Part shown: piece by piece, positions 1-10,250 of the stretch | Layout: every line of letters starts with the position of its first letter | Position numbering within the stretch: position 1 is the stretch's first letter | Assembly: GCF_024679245.1 (NCBI RefSeq) | Contig: NC_090184.1 | Span: 5,522,547-5,586,546 of the forward strand | Length of the DNA: 64,000 bases | From: Pseudorasbora parva | Taxonomy: Eukaryota > Chordata > Actinopteri > Cypriniformes > Gobionidae | Direction: 5' to 3' | The notes under the pieces: generated by a model | Told to the model about the DNA's origin: nothing | Database searches by the model: none | The model's input: the letters and a program-made list of their open reading frames with translations, nothing else | Position numbers and translations under genes: made by a program

Positions 1-2921
1 CTGGTCAGGGCCTGGAGCCCTCACTGGACGCTGGTCAGGGGCTGGAGCCATCTCTGGATGCTGATCAGGGCCTGGAGCCAACACTATAAGCTGGTCAGGG
101 GCTGGAGTCATCACTGCATGCTGGTCAATGGCTGGAGCCATCACTGGATGCTGGTCAGGGGCTGGAGCCATCACTGCATGCTGGTCAGGGGCCGGAGCCC
201 ACGCTGGATGCTGGTCAGTGGCTGGAGCCATCACTACATGCTGGTCAGGGGCTGGAGTCATCACTGCATGCTGGTCAGGGGCTGGAGCCATCACTGCATG
301 CTGGTCAGGGGCTGGAGCCATCACTGCATGCTGGTCAGGGGCTGGAGTCATCACTGCATGCTGATCAGGGGCTATAGTCATCACTGTAAGCTGGTCAGGG
401 GCTTGTGCCCTCTCTGGATGCTGATCAGGGGCTGGAGCCATCACTGTAAGCTGGTCAGGGCCTGGAGCCCTATATGGACACTGGTCAGTGGCTGGAGTCA
501 TCACTGCATGCTGGTCAATGGCTGGAGCCATCACTGCATGCTGGTCAGGGGCTGGAGCCATCACTGCATGCTGGTCAGGGGCTGGAGCCATCACTGGACG
601 CTGGTCAAGGGCTGGAGTCATCACTGCATGCTGGTCAATGGCTGGAGCCATCACTGCATGCTGGTCAGGGGCTGGAGCCATCACTGCATGCTGGTCAGGG
701 GCTGGAGTCATCACTGCATGCGGGTCAGGGGCTGGAGCCATCACTGCATGCTGGTCAGGGGCTGAAGCCATCACTGCATGCTGGTCAGTGGCTGGAGCCA
801 TCTCTGGATGTGATCAGGGCCTGGAACCAACACTAAAAAGCTGGTCAGGGGCTGGAGTCATCACTGCATGCTGGTCAAATGCTGGAGCCATCACTGCATG
901 CTGGTCATGGGCTGGAGCCATCACTGCATGCTGGTCAGGGGCTGGAGTCATCACTGTAAGCTGGTCAGGGGCTGGAGCCATCACTGCATGCTGGTCAGGG
1001 GTTGGAGTCCTCACTGCATGCTGGTCATGGGCTGGAGTCATCACTGCATGCTAGTCAGGGGCTGAAGTCATCACTGCATGCTGGTCAGGGGCTGGAGCCA
1101 TCACTGCATGCTGGTCAGGGGCTGGAGTCATCACTGTAAGCTGGTCAGGGGCTGGAGTCATCACTGTAAGCTGGTCAGGGGCTGGAGTCATCACTGAATG
1201 CTGGTCAGGGGCTGGAGCCATCACTGCATGCTGGTCAGGGGCTGGAGCCCTCTCTGGATGCTGATCATGGGCTGGAGCCATCACTGTAAGCTGGTCAGGG
1301 GCTGGAGCCCTCTCGGGATGCTGGTCAGGGGCTGGAGCCCTCTCTGGATGCTGGTCAGGGGCTGGAGCCCTCTCTGGATGCTGATCAGGGGCTGGAGCCA
1401 TCACTGTAAGCTGGTCAGGGGCTGGAGCCCTTTCTGGATGCTGGTCAGGGCCTGGAGCCCTCACTGGAAGCTCTTCAGTGGCTGGAGCCATCTCTGTATA
1501 CTGATCAGGGCCTGGAGCCATCTCTGGACACTGATCAGGGCCTGGAGCCAACACTATAAGCTGGTCAGGGGCAGGAGCCATCGCTGTAAGCTGGTCAGGG
1601 GCTGGAGCCAACACTATAAGCTTGTCAGGGGCTGGAGCCATCTCTGTAAGCTGGTCAGGTTCTGGAGCCATCACTGGATGCTGGTCAGGGGCTGGAGCCA
1701 TCACTGGATGCTGGTCAGGGGCTGGAGCCATCACTGAATGCTGGTCAGGGGCTGGAGCCCTCTCTGGATGCTGGTCAGGGGCTGGAGCCATCACTGACAC
1801 TAGTCAGGGGCTGGAGCCATCACTGCATGCTGGTCAGGGGCTGGAGTCATCACTGTAAGCTGGTCAGGGTCTGGAGTCATCACTCTAAGCTGGTCAGGGT
1901 CTGGAGTCATCACTGAATGCTGGTCAGGGGCTGGAGCCATCACTGCATGCTGGTCAGGGGCTGGAGCCCTCTCTGGATGCTGATCATGGGCTGGAGCCAT
2001 CATTGTAAGCTGGTCAGGGGCTGGAGCCCTTTCTGGATGCTGGTCAGGGCCTGGAGCCCTCACTGGAAGCTCTTCAGTGGCTGGAGCCATCTCTGTATAC
2101 TGAACAGGGCCTGGAGCCATCTCTGGATACTGATCAGGGCCTGGAGCCAACACTATAAGCTGGTCAGGGGCAGGAGCCATCGCTGTAAGCTGGTCAGGGG
2201 CTGGAGCCAACACTATAAGCTTGTCAGGGGCTGGAGCCATCTCTGTAAGCTGGTCAGGGGCTGGAGCCATCACTGAATGCTGGTCATGGGCTGGAGCCCT
2301 CTCTGGATGCTGGTCAGGGGCTGGAGCCATCACTGACACTAGTCAGGGGCTGGAGCCATCTCTGGATGCTTGTCAGGGGCTGGAGCCATCACTGACGCTA
2401 GTCAGGGGCTGGAGCCATCACTGGATGCTGGTCAGGGGCTGGAGCCATCACTGAATGCTGGTCATGGGCTGGAGCCCTCTCTGGATGCTGGTCAGGGGCT
2501 GGAGCCCTCTCTGGATGCTGGTCAGGGGCTGGAGCCATCTCTGGATGCTTGTCAGGGGCTGGAGCCATCTCTGGATGCTGGTCAGGGGCTGGAGCCATCT
2601 CTAGATGCTGGTCAGGGGCTGGAGCCATCTCTGGATGCTGGTTAGGGGCTGGAGCTATCACTGTACACTGGTCAGGGGCTTGGAGCCATCACTGGATGCT
2701 GGTCAGGGGCTGGAGCCATCACTGTACACTGGTCAGGGGCTGGAGCCATCACTGGATGCTGGTCAGGGGCTGGACATCAGTGTGCGCTGGGCATGGGCTG
2801 GAGCCATCACTGGACGCTGGTCAGGGGCTGGAGCCATCACTGGACGCTGGTCAGGGGCTGGAGCCATGTCTAGATGCTGGTCAGGGGCTGGAGCCATCTC
2901 TGGATGCTGGTCAGGGGCTGG
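1..2921. repeat. 30-bp minisatellite array (about 97 units)
   Basis: A 30-bp unit, core ctggtcaggggctggagcca, repeats head to tail from the first base of the window to about 2921, so the array probably continues to the left. Variation is concentrated in the last ten bases of each unit. Most units are exactly 30 bp; 29-bp units near 1800, 2340 and 2400 and a 31-bp unit near 2680 shift the register. Because 30 is divisible by three, long open frames appear on both strands. On the minus strand these read as a ten-residue peptide of the form M-A-P-A-P-D-Q-H-P-x, which continues into the unique flank at 2922-3113. I therefore suspect an expanded coding repeat of a retroelement ORF, but call the array itself non-coding. 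Confidence 0.95.
1201..2369. repeat. higher-order duplication inside the minisatellite
   Basis: Units at about 1201-1829 recur in the same order, with the same private variants, at about 1920-2369. Shared rare variants include the ctcttcagtg unit (1471, 2070), the gcaggagcca unit (1571, 2170) and the cttgtcaggg unit (1621, 2220). The second block lacks four consecutive units present in the first (about 1291-1410) and further units after about 1650. This is what unequal exchange or segmental duplication inside the array would leave. Confidence 0.85.
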
Positions 2922-3113
2922 ACAGGAGACGTCACTGGAGCGGCGGCCATCTTTGGGATAAGATTCTGGAGTGGGGGCCATTGCAGGAACAAATCCTGAC
3001 ATAATTGTTGAGGTATGGAAACTGTCTGGTGTGGAGGTTACTCTGGTAATCCACAGTAAATGACGAGCCACTCCAGTCTCCGGGGAGTTGCTTTTGGGCA
3101 TCAAGTACTTCAA
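2922..3113 (-). pseudogene. unique ORF flank continuous with the minisatellite frame (possible retroelement ORF fragment)
   Basis: Reading leftwards from 3113, an open frame of about 55 residues with no resemblance to the 10-residue unit runs without a stop into the array, and the peptide motif P-A-M-A-P-T-P-E-S just before the first unit resembles the repeat peptide (M-A-P-A-P-D-Q). Variable, repeat-rich proteins of this style occur in cyprinid LTR retroelements, and the window has another example at 12596-14389 with its own 30-bp internal repeat. No conserved enzymatic domain is visible, and I cannot name a family. Confidence 0.3.
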
Positions 3114-3269
3114 AAAGTCATTAAGTCCATTAAGAAAAATCAGGGCCTCTTCAGGGCCACACTATTGGGACTATCGACTAAATGAAACTAGGGAAACACA
3201 TGACATGATCTGATGATAGGAAGGGAATGACCTGTCAAGACCAAGAACATGAAACATTACTTAAATAAA

Positions 3270-3337
3270 AAAAAAAAGAAATTCATAATTTTATTCAATA
3301 AGGATGCATTAATTTATGGAAGCTTGTTTCTGCCACA

Positions 3338-3338
<1 letters not shown>
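3270..3338. repeat. short fragment of a dispersed AT-rich fish repeat
   Basis: The segment containing ttattcaataaggatgcatt resembles the interior of common fish Tc1-type MITEs. It ends at an (AAT)n tract, which may have grown from the element tail. Too short to assign. Confidence 0.35.

Positions 3339-3412
<74 letters not shown>
3339..3412. repeat. (AAT)n microsatellite
   Basis: About 24 uninterrupted taa/aat triplets. The poly-Asn and poly-Ile open frames across it are artefacts. Confidence 0.98.
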
Positions 3413-3413
<1 letters not shown>

Positions 3414-3720
3414 TGTGACTATTTTACAAAAAAATAAATAAATTCTTGCCTTGCAATTGTGCGATATAAAGATGTTGTTGGATAACTGTGTGATAGTGTG
3501 CCCTATCATGTGATATATAAACTCGCAATTCTGAAAGTCTTTTTTCCCTTACATATGGACTTTATAACTTGTAATTGCAAGTTTTTATCTTACAATTGTG
3601 ATAAAAGGTTATAAGAAGATATAAACTGTGAATTGTGAGTTATAAAGTCAGAATTGCAAGATTTAAACTTAAGAAAATATTCAGAATTGTAAGATAAATA
3701 GTTGTAATATTCTTTTAAAT
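3413..3720. repeat. degenerate low-complexity repeat based on aattgcgagttata-like units
   Basis: Variants of 'aattgtgagttataaag', 'gcaattgtgcgatataaa' and their reverse complements recur irregularly on both orientations. This looks like a decayed array of short self-complementary units. No gene is visible. Confidence 0.5.
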
Positions 3721-5108
3721 TGTATATTGGGGCCTTAATAGTCCACTACTAGGCTACAGTCTACTAATACTCTAATGAGAGTTAGTTGACATGTAGTTGC
3801 AAAGTTACTTAAAGTTAGTAGAATGACCAAAGCGGACTATAAAAATAAAGAGTAAGTGAATTGTAACGCAAATGTCGTTTAGAAAACTAGTCCCATTCGA
3901 ATACAGATTATGATTGAGAATGTTAAATGAAATCGGATCCTACATACATGACTCATTTTATACACCTGCATGTACATCTGCATTAGAACATCTCTGACTC
4001 TCCTGTAGTACGTCTGAGGCAGTGGACCAGTGTTAACCCTGAATAGATTTCACATCCTAAATATATTAACCCAGCATTATCTCAGTCATAGAGGAAACTA
4101 CGCACAGACAAGTGCGAAGACTAATCTGATCTGCTAGCCCGGATGAGTTTGCAGATTTTTCAGGTAATCACTTTATGACTAATCTAGTTAATGAATAAAA
4201 GAAAAGGGATACCGCCAGCTCATTGTATCAGACCCACAGGCATTTCAACAGAAGCCTAACAATGAGTTTGGATTGGCTGTTTGGATTACAAAAAAATGCT
4301 TCTTCTACAGCTCTTGGGTACACAGTATGACCCAATGGCAAACATTTTTACATTTTGGTATGAGCAAAGTAGTTTGCGAAACTGATGCGACCTTTGCTTA
4401 TTTCTGGGGCTGCATTAAGCATCATGGGAGGTGAGTTTGATGCACAGCCATGACGCAAATCCCTGTCACTGAGAGAAGAACCAGTTCAACATACAACATG
4501 GAGTCTGACAGGTTGTCAGGTTGAGACTGAGAATGCACAGATGTCCGTTGTTCTTTACAGAGACAGTCTGGACGCATAATCGGAAGAAACCTTCGGCAGA
4601 ACATATGTAGGGTACTCCAGGGTTACAGACACAAGTGAAATAAGAAACATTATATGAGAAAAAAAAAAAAAAAAAAACTATTAATCTTGATCTTTAGTCT
4701 GTCTTTCCCCCAGTCCCCCAGAATTGGATTTACATCTTACAGTTCTGGTAAGATAAGTTATAAGAAATTATTCAAAACAACTACTTCAGCAAATGGCAGA
4801 ACAATGTCCTGTTTATTTAATCATTCTTGGCATTTCATAAGCTCTTAATTTTTTTAAAAAGGACTTTAAGTATAGCACAGAGAACATCGTGAAGCTACAA
4901 TGCCAGTACAGGCATATTTCACAAACTAATCTCCATTGTGATTGGAACTTGAGCCCATTTTGCACACTCTGTACCTCATAACAAATGTATTCCTTACCAG
5001 TTACAGAAAACTAAATTGAAATACATATTTCTTCCTTTGGCAGCAGTGTTTTTTGGGGACATTTTACAGGGGGATTTATTGTAGTTTATATTGTTTTGTT
5101 GTTGGTGT
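3721..5108. other. no gene recognised; AT-rich intergenic or intronic sequence
   Basis: Only short open frames with no recognisable motif; poly-A run at 4655-4676. No transposon termini that I can pair. Confidence 0.5.
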
Positions 5109-5230
5109 TTTTTTTTTTTTTTTTTTTCACTGTAACAGTTCAAAAGTTTGGGGTCAGTAAGAAGTTTATTTTAAAGTTCACTACATAACATTTGTCCCCT
5201 CTAGCAGGTAAAAAACAAAACTGCATACAT
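5109..5230. repeat. poly-T tract and short-element end fragments
   Basis: A T-run at 5109-5127 is followed by aaaagtttggggtcagtaag, a terminus type frequent in fish Tc1-derived MITEs, and then by a TTAA-associated end (ttaaagttcactacataac, about 5172) resembling the termini at 50253 and 63839. Confidence 0.4.
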
Positions 5231-6099
5231 TCGCGGAATAACCTTGTTTTGGTTGTCCTTCGGCTCTGAGGATGAATATGGTTCACGGCACCTGTAAACA
5301 CATGGAAGTCCAGAAACTATGTAATCTAAGCATGTAAGTGCAATATTTTTTGACTGTTGTTTGGAAACACTGATATTTTTAAATTAATGATGGTGCAAGT
5401 CTGACGTTGCATTTTTTAAAATATATATAACTGCTGAGCTCTTTCAGCAGCTGTCGTGGACGAGTAAAACGCAGTCTAGACATTTTAAAAGTTGCAGATG
5501 TCCTGATCAGTGTGTGCATGATTCCCATTTTGAATTTCAATTAAGTCATTCACTATAGGCCTATGTCTTCTAGTCATTATCTCCCACTGGTATAATCCAC
5601 ATTCTGAGAGTTGGGTCACTCTCCCAGCCCCACTCCTTACTGTACGCTAGATAACTTACTGTATATTTATGCCACTTTGACATGAATACACACCTATGTT
5701 AGCTTGCTAAAAACCATGAATGAGCACATGAGCGTCGGAAGCATAAATACACCCCCCCCCCAAAAAAAAAAAAATACATTTTTTATAGATGCCGTTCACA
5801 TTAAGTACAAATTTCCCATCTTGCTTACTAAACATCTTGTTGGGACAATATACAGTAAAAAAGGCTAGGACAGACAAAATTAAGGAAAGAGAAAATATTA
5901 GAAGAGTGGAAATAAAGTGTCTAACATGTTTTTAATTATAAAATGTTTAGAGGTGGATAACCAGACATCTGCTGAATTATAGATGGTAAATGTGAGTGGG
6001 TCCAATATCATTGGTCTTAGGGTCTTGTCATACAATTGTGACATGACTGAAGCATGGTGTTGTGACGCTTCCCCTAATTTGTGCATTGATGGGCGTTTC
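5231..6099. other. no gene recognised
   Basis: AT-rich sequence with a mixed C/A run at 5753-5774. Nothing gene-like seen. Confidence 0.5.
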
Positions 6100-6258
6100 T
6101 TAAAGGGTTAGTTCACCCACAAATGAAAATTATTTAATTAATTACTCACCCTCATGTCTTTGGACACCCGTAAGACCTCCGTTCATCTTCGGAACACAAA
6201 TGAAGATATTTTTGTTGAAAGCTGATGGCTGAGAAAGGCTTTAGAAATGCCTCCTGGG
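6100..6258. mobile_element. TTAA MITE, left-end fragment (agggttagttcaccc family)
   Basis: TTAA at 6100-6103 is followed by agggttagttcacccacaaa and then by the interior typical of this family (ctcatgtctttggacacccg, gaagatatttttgttgaaag). It ends abruptly and abuts Tc1-like sequence. The same terminus occurs at 15858-16172 and 56290-59323. Confidence 0.75.
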
Positions 6259-6271
6259 CCTAAAAGGTTAC

Positions 6272-6813
6272 TGGGGTTTTCATGCACAACCATTTCTAGA
6301 GTTTACAAAGAATGGTGTGAAAAATGAAAAACATCCAGTATACGGCAGTCCTGTGGGCAAAAATGCCTTGTTGATGCTAGAGGTCAGAGGAGAATGGGCC
6401 GACTGATTCAAGCTGATAGAAGAGCAACTTTGACTGAAATAACCACTCGTTACAATCAAGGTATGTAGCAAAGCATTTGTGAAGCCACAACACGCACAAT
6501 CTTGAGTCGGATGGGCTACAACAGCAGAAGACCCCACCGGGTAGAACTCATCTCCATTACAAATAGGATAAAGAGGCTATAATTTGCGCAAGCTTACCAA
6601 AACTGGACAGCTGAAGACTGGAAAAATGTTGCCTGGTCTGATGAGTCTCGATTTCTGTTGAGACATTCAGATGGTAGAGTCAGAATTTGGCATAAACAGA
6701 ATGAGAACATGGATCCATCATGCCATGTTACCACTGTGCAGGCTGCTGGTGGTGGTGTAATGGTGTGGGGGAGGTTTTCTTGGCACACTTTAGGCCCCTT
6801 AGTGCCAATTGGA
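6272..6813 (+). pseudogene. Tc1-like transposase pseudogene (DD36E-type family, copy 1)
   Basis: The conceptual product would be a Tc1/mariner DDE transposase that excises and integrates the element at TA sites. This copy matches the transposase at 50781-51665: the linker R-R-M-G-R-L-I-Q-A-D-R-R-A-T-L-T-E-I-T, the D-E-S-R-F region carrying the first catalytic Asp (about 6640) and the G-G-G-V-M-V-W-G glycine box (about 6750). It has internal stops (tag near 6467, taa near 6581) and loses homology at about 6813, before the second Asp and the Glu, so it is inactive. No terminal repeat is visible on either side. Confidence 0.88.
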
Positions 6814-7310
6814 CGCGCACATTATATAGGTGCAAGCTCAGTTTTGAATCCACTTCTGACTTCTGAAGAGCTGCATGATGTGTGCAAATTGTATCACAGG
6901 GTGAAATCAGTACATTGGTGCTCTGTGGCGCGGCAGCATTTTGAACAACTTCCTGAGTTACCGCAGACAGGCGACGAATGTCGTCGCCGGTGTGTGTACT
7001 CTCATTGAAAATAATGTGTTCGAATTTTAAAGACAGCATTGGTAGCATTGGTTTTCAGCACGCATGCCGTGGAAAAACAAACAAAACACATCTAAAATGA
7101 GAACGAGCTTTGAGATTGACTGTACAAATAGATTTCACAAGAAATATGAGGTATATTTTTACAGACTGCCGAAAGAGAAGCAAATTGATCACTGCAGTTC
7201 ACAGAAAAGTAATTTTTTTAATTATATGTGTCATGAGTGTAAGCAACTGAGTAGCAAACACAAACCCATCCGACGTATCTGCTTAGTGTCTTTGTTTCTG
7301 TGGGCTTCTA
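6814..7310 (+). pseudogene. possible THAP-like zinc-finger remnant
   Basis: An open frame at about 7097-7200 reads D-C-T-N-R-F-H-K-K-Y-E-V-Y-F-Y-R-L-P-K-E. This resembles the N-terminal half of a THAP DNA-binding domain (Cys, Asn, then an aromatic-R-h-P motif). Earlier sequence (6860-7015) has short open frames but no motif I recognise. The second Cys-x2-His pair is not visible and the frame soon runs into the terminal repeat of the next element. THAP domains occur in P-element and Kolobok transposases; which applies here cannot be decided. Confidence 0.3.
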
Positions 7311-7609
7311 TACAGATCCTTCTCAAACAAATTGCATATTGTGATAAAGTTCATTATTTTCACTAATGTAATGATACAAATTAAACTTTCATATATTTTA
7401 GATTCATTGCACACCAACTGAAATATTTCAGGTCTTTTATTGTTTTAATACTGATGATTTTGGCATACATCTAAAAAATTAGCATATCATGAAACGGTTC
7501 TCTAAACGAGCTATTAACCTAATCATCTGAATCAACTAATTAACTCTAAACACCTGCAAAGGATTCCTGAGGCTTTTAAAAACTCCCAGCCTGGTTCATT
7601 ACTCAAAAA

Positions 7610-7980
7610 TGAAAGCTTTAGCATAAGTTCTGCTGGGAAGACTCAATTACTCCGTCACTTAATGCCTTCACTCTAATCCAATGATATTCTCATGCTTACG
7701 GTATAAAGGCTCTGTACTTACACATGTTTGAGTTTGCAGATACTGAAGCGACGATTACCCCCATCCTCCCCACCACCACCAGGATGGCCCTGTCCATACC
7801 CTGCCGGGGGGGTCGGCTGCGCCCCTGCCCTCGTCTTCAGGCAGGAATTGCAGATCCGAGACCCTCGGATTATACTCTTCGGACGGGGCCTACGCCAAAT
7901 GACTCTGTACACTATCAGCTTGCTGAGCTGTTAATAAATGCACTATTGTCAATATATTTCTCCCCGAGTCTTTCTGGTAG
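7610..7980 (+). mobile_element. nested dispersed repeat (possible solo LTR) inside Tc1
   Basis: Compared with the copy at 28030-28957, the sequence between the 'ttcattactcaaaa' leader and the 'gcaatcatgggta' start region is interrupted by about 370 bp. The insert has a TATA-like tataaagg at about 7703, a GC-rich core (ggtcggctgcgcccctgccc) and an aataaa near its end. A related sequence lies at 26600-26960 in the opposite orientation, sharing the tgaaagctttag terminus, the core and the aataaa. Promoter-like and polyA-like motifs would suit a solo LTR, but no clear target duplication could be read. Confidence 0.55.
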
Positions 7981-7990
7981 AACTGCAATC

Positions 7991-8616
7991 ATGGGTAACT
8001 GCTGTCCAGAAGGCCATCATTGACACCCTCAAGCGAGAGGGTAAGACACAGAAAGAAATTTCTGAACGAATAGGCTGTTCCCAGAGTGCTGTATCAAGGC
8101 ACCTCAGTGGGAAGTCTGTGGGAAGGAAAAAGTGTGGCAAAAAACGCTGCACAATGAGAAGAGGTGAGCGGACCCTGAGGAAGATTGTGGAGAAGGACCG
8201 ATTCCAGACCTTGGGGGACCTGCGGAATCAGTGGACTGAGTCTGGAGTAGAAACATCCAGAGCCACCGTGCACAGGCGTGAGCAGGAAATGGGCTACAGG
8301 TGCCGCATTCCCCAGGTCAAGACACTTTTGGGCTACAGAGAAGCAGCACTGGACTGTTGCTCAGTGGCCCAAAGTACTTTTTTCGAATGAAAGCAAATTT
8401 TGCATGTCATTCGGAAATCAAGGTGCCAGAGTCTTGAGGAAGACTGGGGAGAAGGAAATGCCAAAATGCCTGAAGTCCAGTGTCAAGTACCCACAGTCAG
8501 TGATGGTCTGGGGTGCCATAGCTAGCTATCAGGAGATTTTGGAGCATTTCATGCTTCCATCTGCTGAAAATCTTTGTGGAGATGAAGATTTCGTTTTTCA
8601 GCACGACCCCTATTAA
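7991..8616 (+). pseudogene. Tc1-like transposase pseudogene (long-TIR family)
   Basis: After the start (atgggtaac, about 7991), the frame is broken by a short deletion relative to the 28-kb copy. It then shows a Tc1 N-terminal helix-turn-helix region (T-Q-K-E-I-S-E-R-I-G-C-S-Q-S-A-V-S-R-H-L) and a second DNA-binding segment. A deletion near 8325 removes a lysine/arginine-rich linker, and a frameshift follows. The D-E-S-K-F motif is altered to N-E-S-K-F (about 8385), so the first catalytic Asp is lost. Sequence after the V-M-V-W-G-A box is shortened. Non-functional. Confidence 0.88.
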
Positions 8617-8838
8617 AAACAGTTTTCTTTTATTGGTCGGATGAAATATGCAAATTTTTTTAGATTTTGGGTTTTCATGAGCTGTATGCCAAAATCACCA
8701 GTATTAAAACAATAAAAGACCTGAAATATTTCAGTTGATGTGCAATGAATCTAAAATATGTGAAAGTTAAATTTTTATCATTACATTATGGAAAATAATG
8801 AACTTGATCATAATATGCAAATTTTTTGAGAAGGACCT

Positions 8839-9194
8839 ATATATAAGCCATATTGGAACAGTCAAATCCAGCCCATGAACACTCGAGCGTGCATCGGTAT
8901 TGGTAAACTAGTTATTCATTGTATGTATACATTGTATGAATATTTATAATCTATATATCTATATATAGATTTTCACAGCATTTAGTTCATCATTAATGTA
9001 ATAACTCCAGCATGGTCTCGTCTCATAGGTAATACTATTGGATAACATTTATGCACAAAGCGTATATTTTTGTTTAAATAGATGCTGAAACTTAAAAAAT
9101 GGGCGTATTAACAAAACATGAATGTAAATATCATATTGAGTGCTAAAAAACTCAAAATATTTATGATTCTTTTAACATTTTATTTTAGAGCTGC
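8839..9194. other. no gene recognised; AT-rich
   Basis: Includes a short tata palindrome at about 8945-8975. No recognisable element ends. Confidence 0.5.
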
Positions 9195-10250
9195 ATTGTG
9201 TCTTTGTAGATTTAGAGAAAGCATATGACAGAGTGCCAAGAGAGGAGCTGTGGTATTGTATGAGGAGGTCTTGAGTGGCGGAGAAGTATGTTAGAGTGGT
9301 GCAGGATATGTAAGAGAGCAGTAGCACAGGGGTAAGGTGTGCTGTAGGTGAGACAGAGGACTTCACGGTGAAGGTGGGACTGCATCAAGGATCGGCTCTG
9401 AGCCCCTTCTTGTTTGCGGTGGTGATGGACAGGCTGACAGAAGAGGTCAGAAAGGAATCTCCATGGACTATGATGTTTGTGGATGACATTGTGATCTGTA
9501 GTGAGAGTAGGGAGCAGGTGGAGGAAAGTCTAGAGAGGTGGAGGCTTGCTCTGGAGAGAAGAGGAATGAAGGTTAGTCGCAGCAAGACAGAATCCATGTG
9601 TGTGAATGAGAGAGAACCAAGTGGAACAGTGAGGTTACAGGGAGAAGAGGTATAGAAGGTGCAGGATTTTAAGTACTCAGGGTCAACAGTCCAGAGCAAT
9701 GGGGAGTGTGGAAAAGAGGTGAAGAACCGTGTGCAGGCAGGTTGGAATGGGTGGAGAAAAGTGTCAGGTCTGTTGTGTGATAAAAGACTACCAGCAAGAA
9801 TGAAAGGAAAGGTGTACAGGACAGTAGTGAGACCAGCGATGTTGTATAGTTTGGAGACAGTTGCACTGAGGAAAAGAGGAGGAAGAGCTAGAGGTAGCAG
9901 AGCTGAAGATGTTGAGGTTCTCTTTGGGAGTGACAAGGATGGATAGGATCAGGAATGAGTACATCAGAGGGACAGCACATGTCAGATGTTTTGGAGACAA
10001 AGTTAGAGAGCCCAGGTTGAGATGGTTTGGGCATGTTCAGAGGAGGGAGAGTGAATATATCGGTAAAAGGATGCTGAGGTTAGAGCTGCCAGGCAGATAT
10101 TCGAGAGGATGACCAAAGAGGAGGTTTATTGATGTAGTGAAGGAGGACATGAAGGTAGTCAGTCTGAGAGAAAAGAATACAGAGGATAGGACTAGATGGA
10201 GGCAGATGATTCGCTGTGGTAACCCCTGAAGGGCACAGCCGAAAGAAAAA
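9195..10250 (+). pseudogene. 5'-truncated RTE-like LINE: reverse transcriptase and C-terminal region, broken
   Basis: A non-LTR retrotransposon reverse transcriptase would copy its RNA at the insertion site. Visible blocks in order: F-V-D-L-E-K-A-Y-D-R (about 9207), G-L-H-Q-G-S-A-L-S-P-F-L-F (about 9378), the catalytic F-V-D-D box (about 9476), and the thumb and C-terminal segment ending in a W-R-Q-M-I-R-C-G motif (about 10200). In-frame stops (tga near 9272, tag near 9653) and a frameshift near 9900 break the frame. No endonuclease domain precedes it, so the copy is 5' truncated, as expected for LINEs. RTE-type is the best match from memory of the C-terminal motif. Confidence 0.85.

Larger units (their letters stand above)
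7313..8838 (+). mobile_element. Tc1-like element with about 200-bp terminal inverted repeats (plus copy)
   Basis: The left end (cagatccttctcaaacaaat) and right end (tttgagaaggacctata) are inverted relatives, and homology extends inward for roughly 200 bp (the aatatttcaggtcttttatt segment occurs in both arms). A TA precedes the left end. The element carries a broken transposase and a roughly 370-bp insertion at about 7610-7980. A second copy lies at 28030-28957 on the minus strand. Confidence 0.85.

Noticed and set aside
58..2661. Many long open frames on both strands (up to 249 codons) with ten-residue repeats
   Set aside because: They follow automatically from a 30-bp tandem unit; frames are open on both strands at once and shift at 29- and 31-bp units. 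No start context or unique domain inside.
1..2921. CRISPR-like periodic repeat
   Set aside because: Units are contiguous without unique spacers, and the context is a vertebrate genome.
3339..3509. Poly-Asn and poly-Ile proteins
   Set aside because: (AAT)n microsatellite read in different frames.
9385..9936. 183-codon minus-strand Ser/Leu-rich frame
   Set aside because: Antisense shadow of the RTE-like reverse transcriptase, whose catalytic boxes are on the plus strand.
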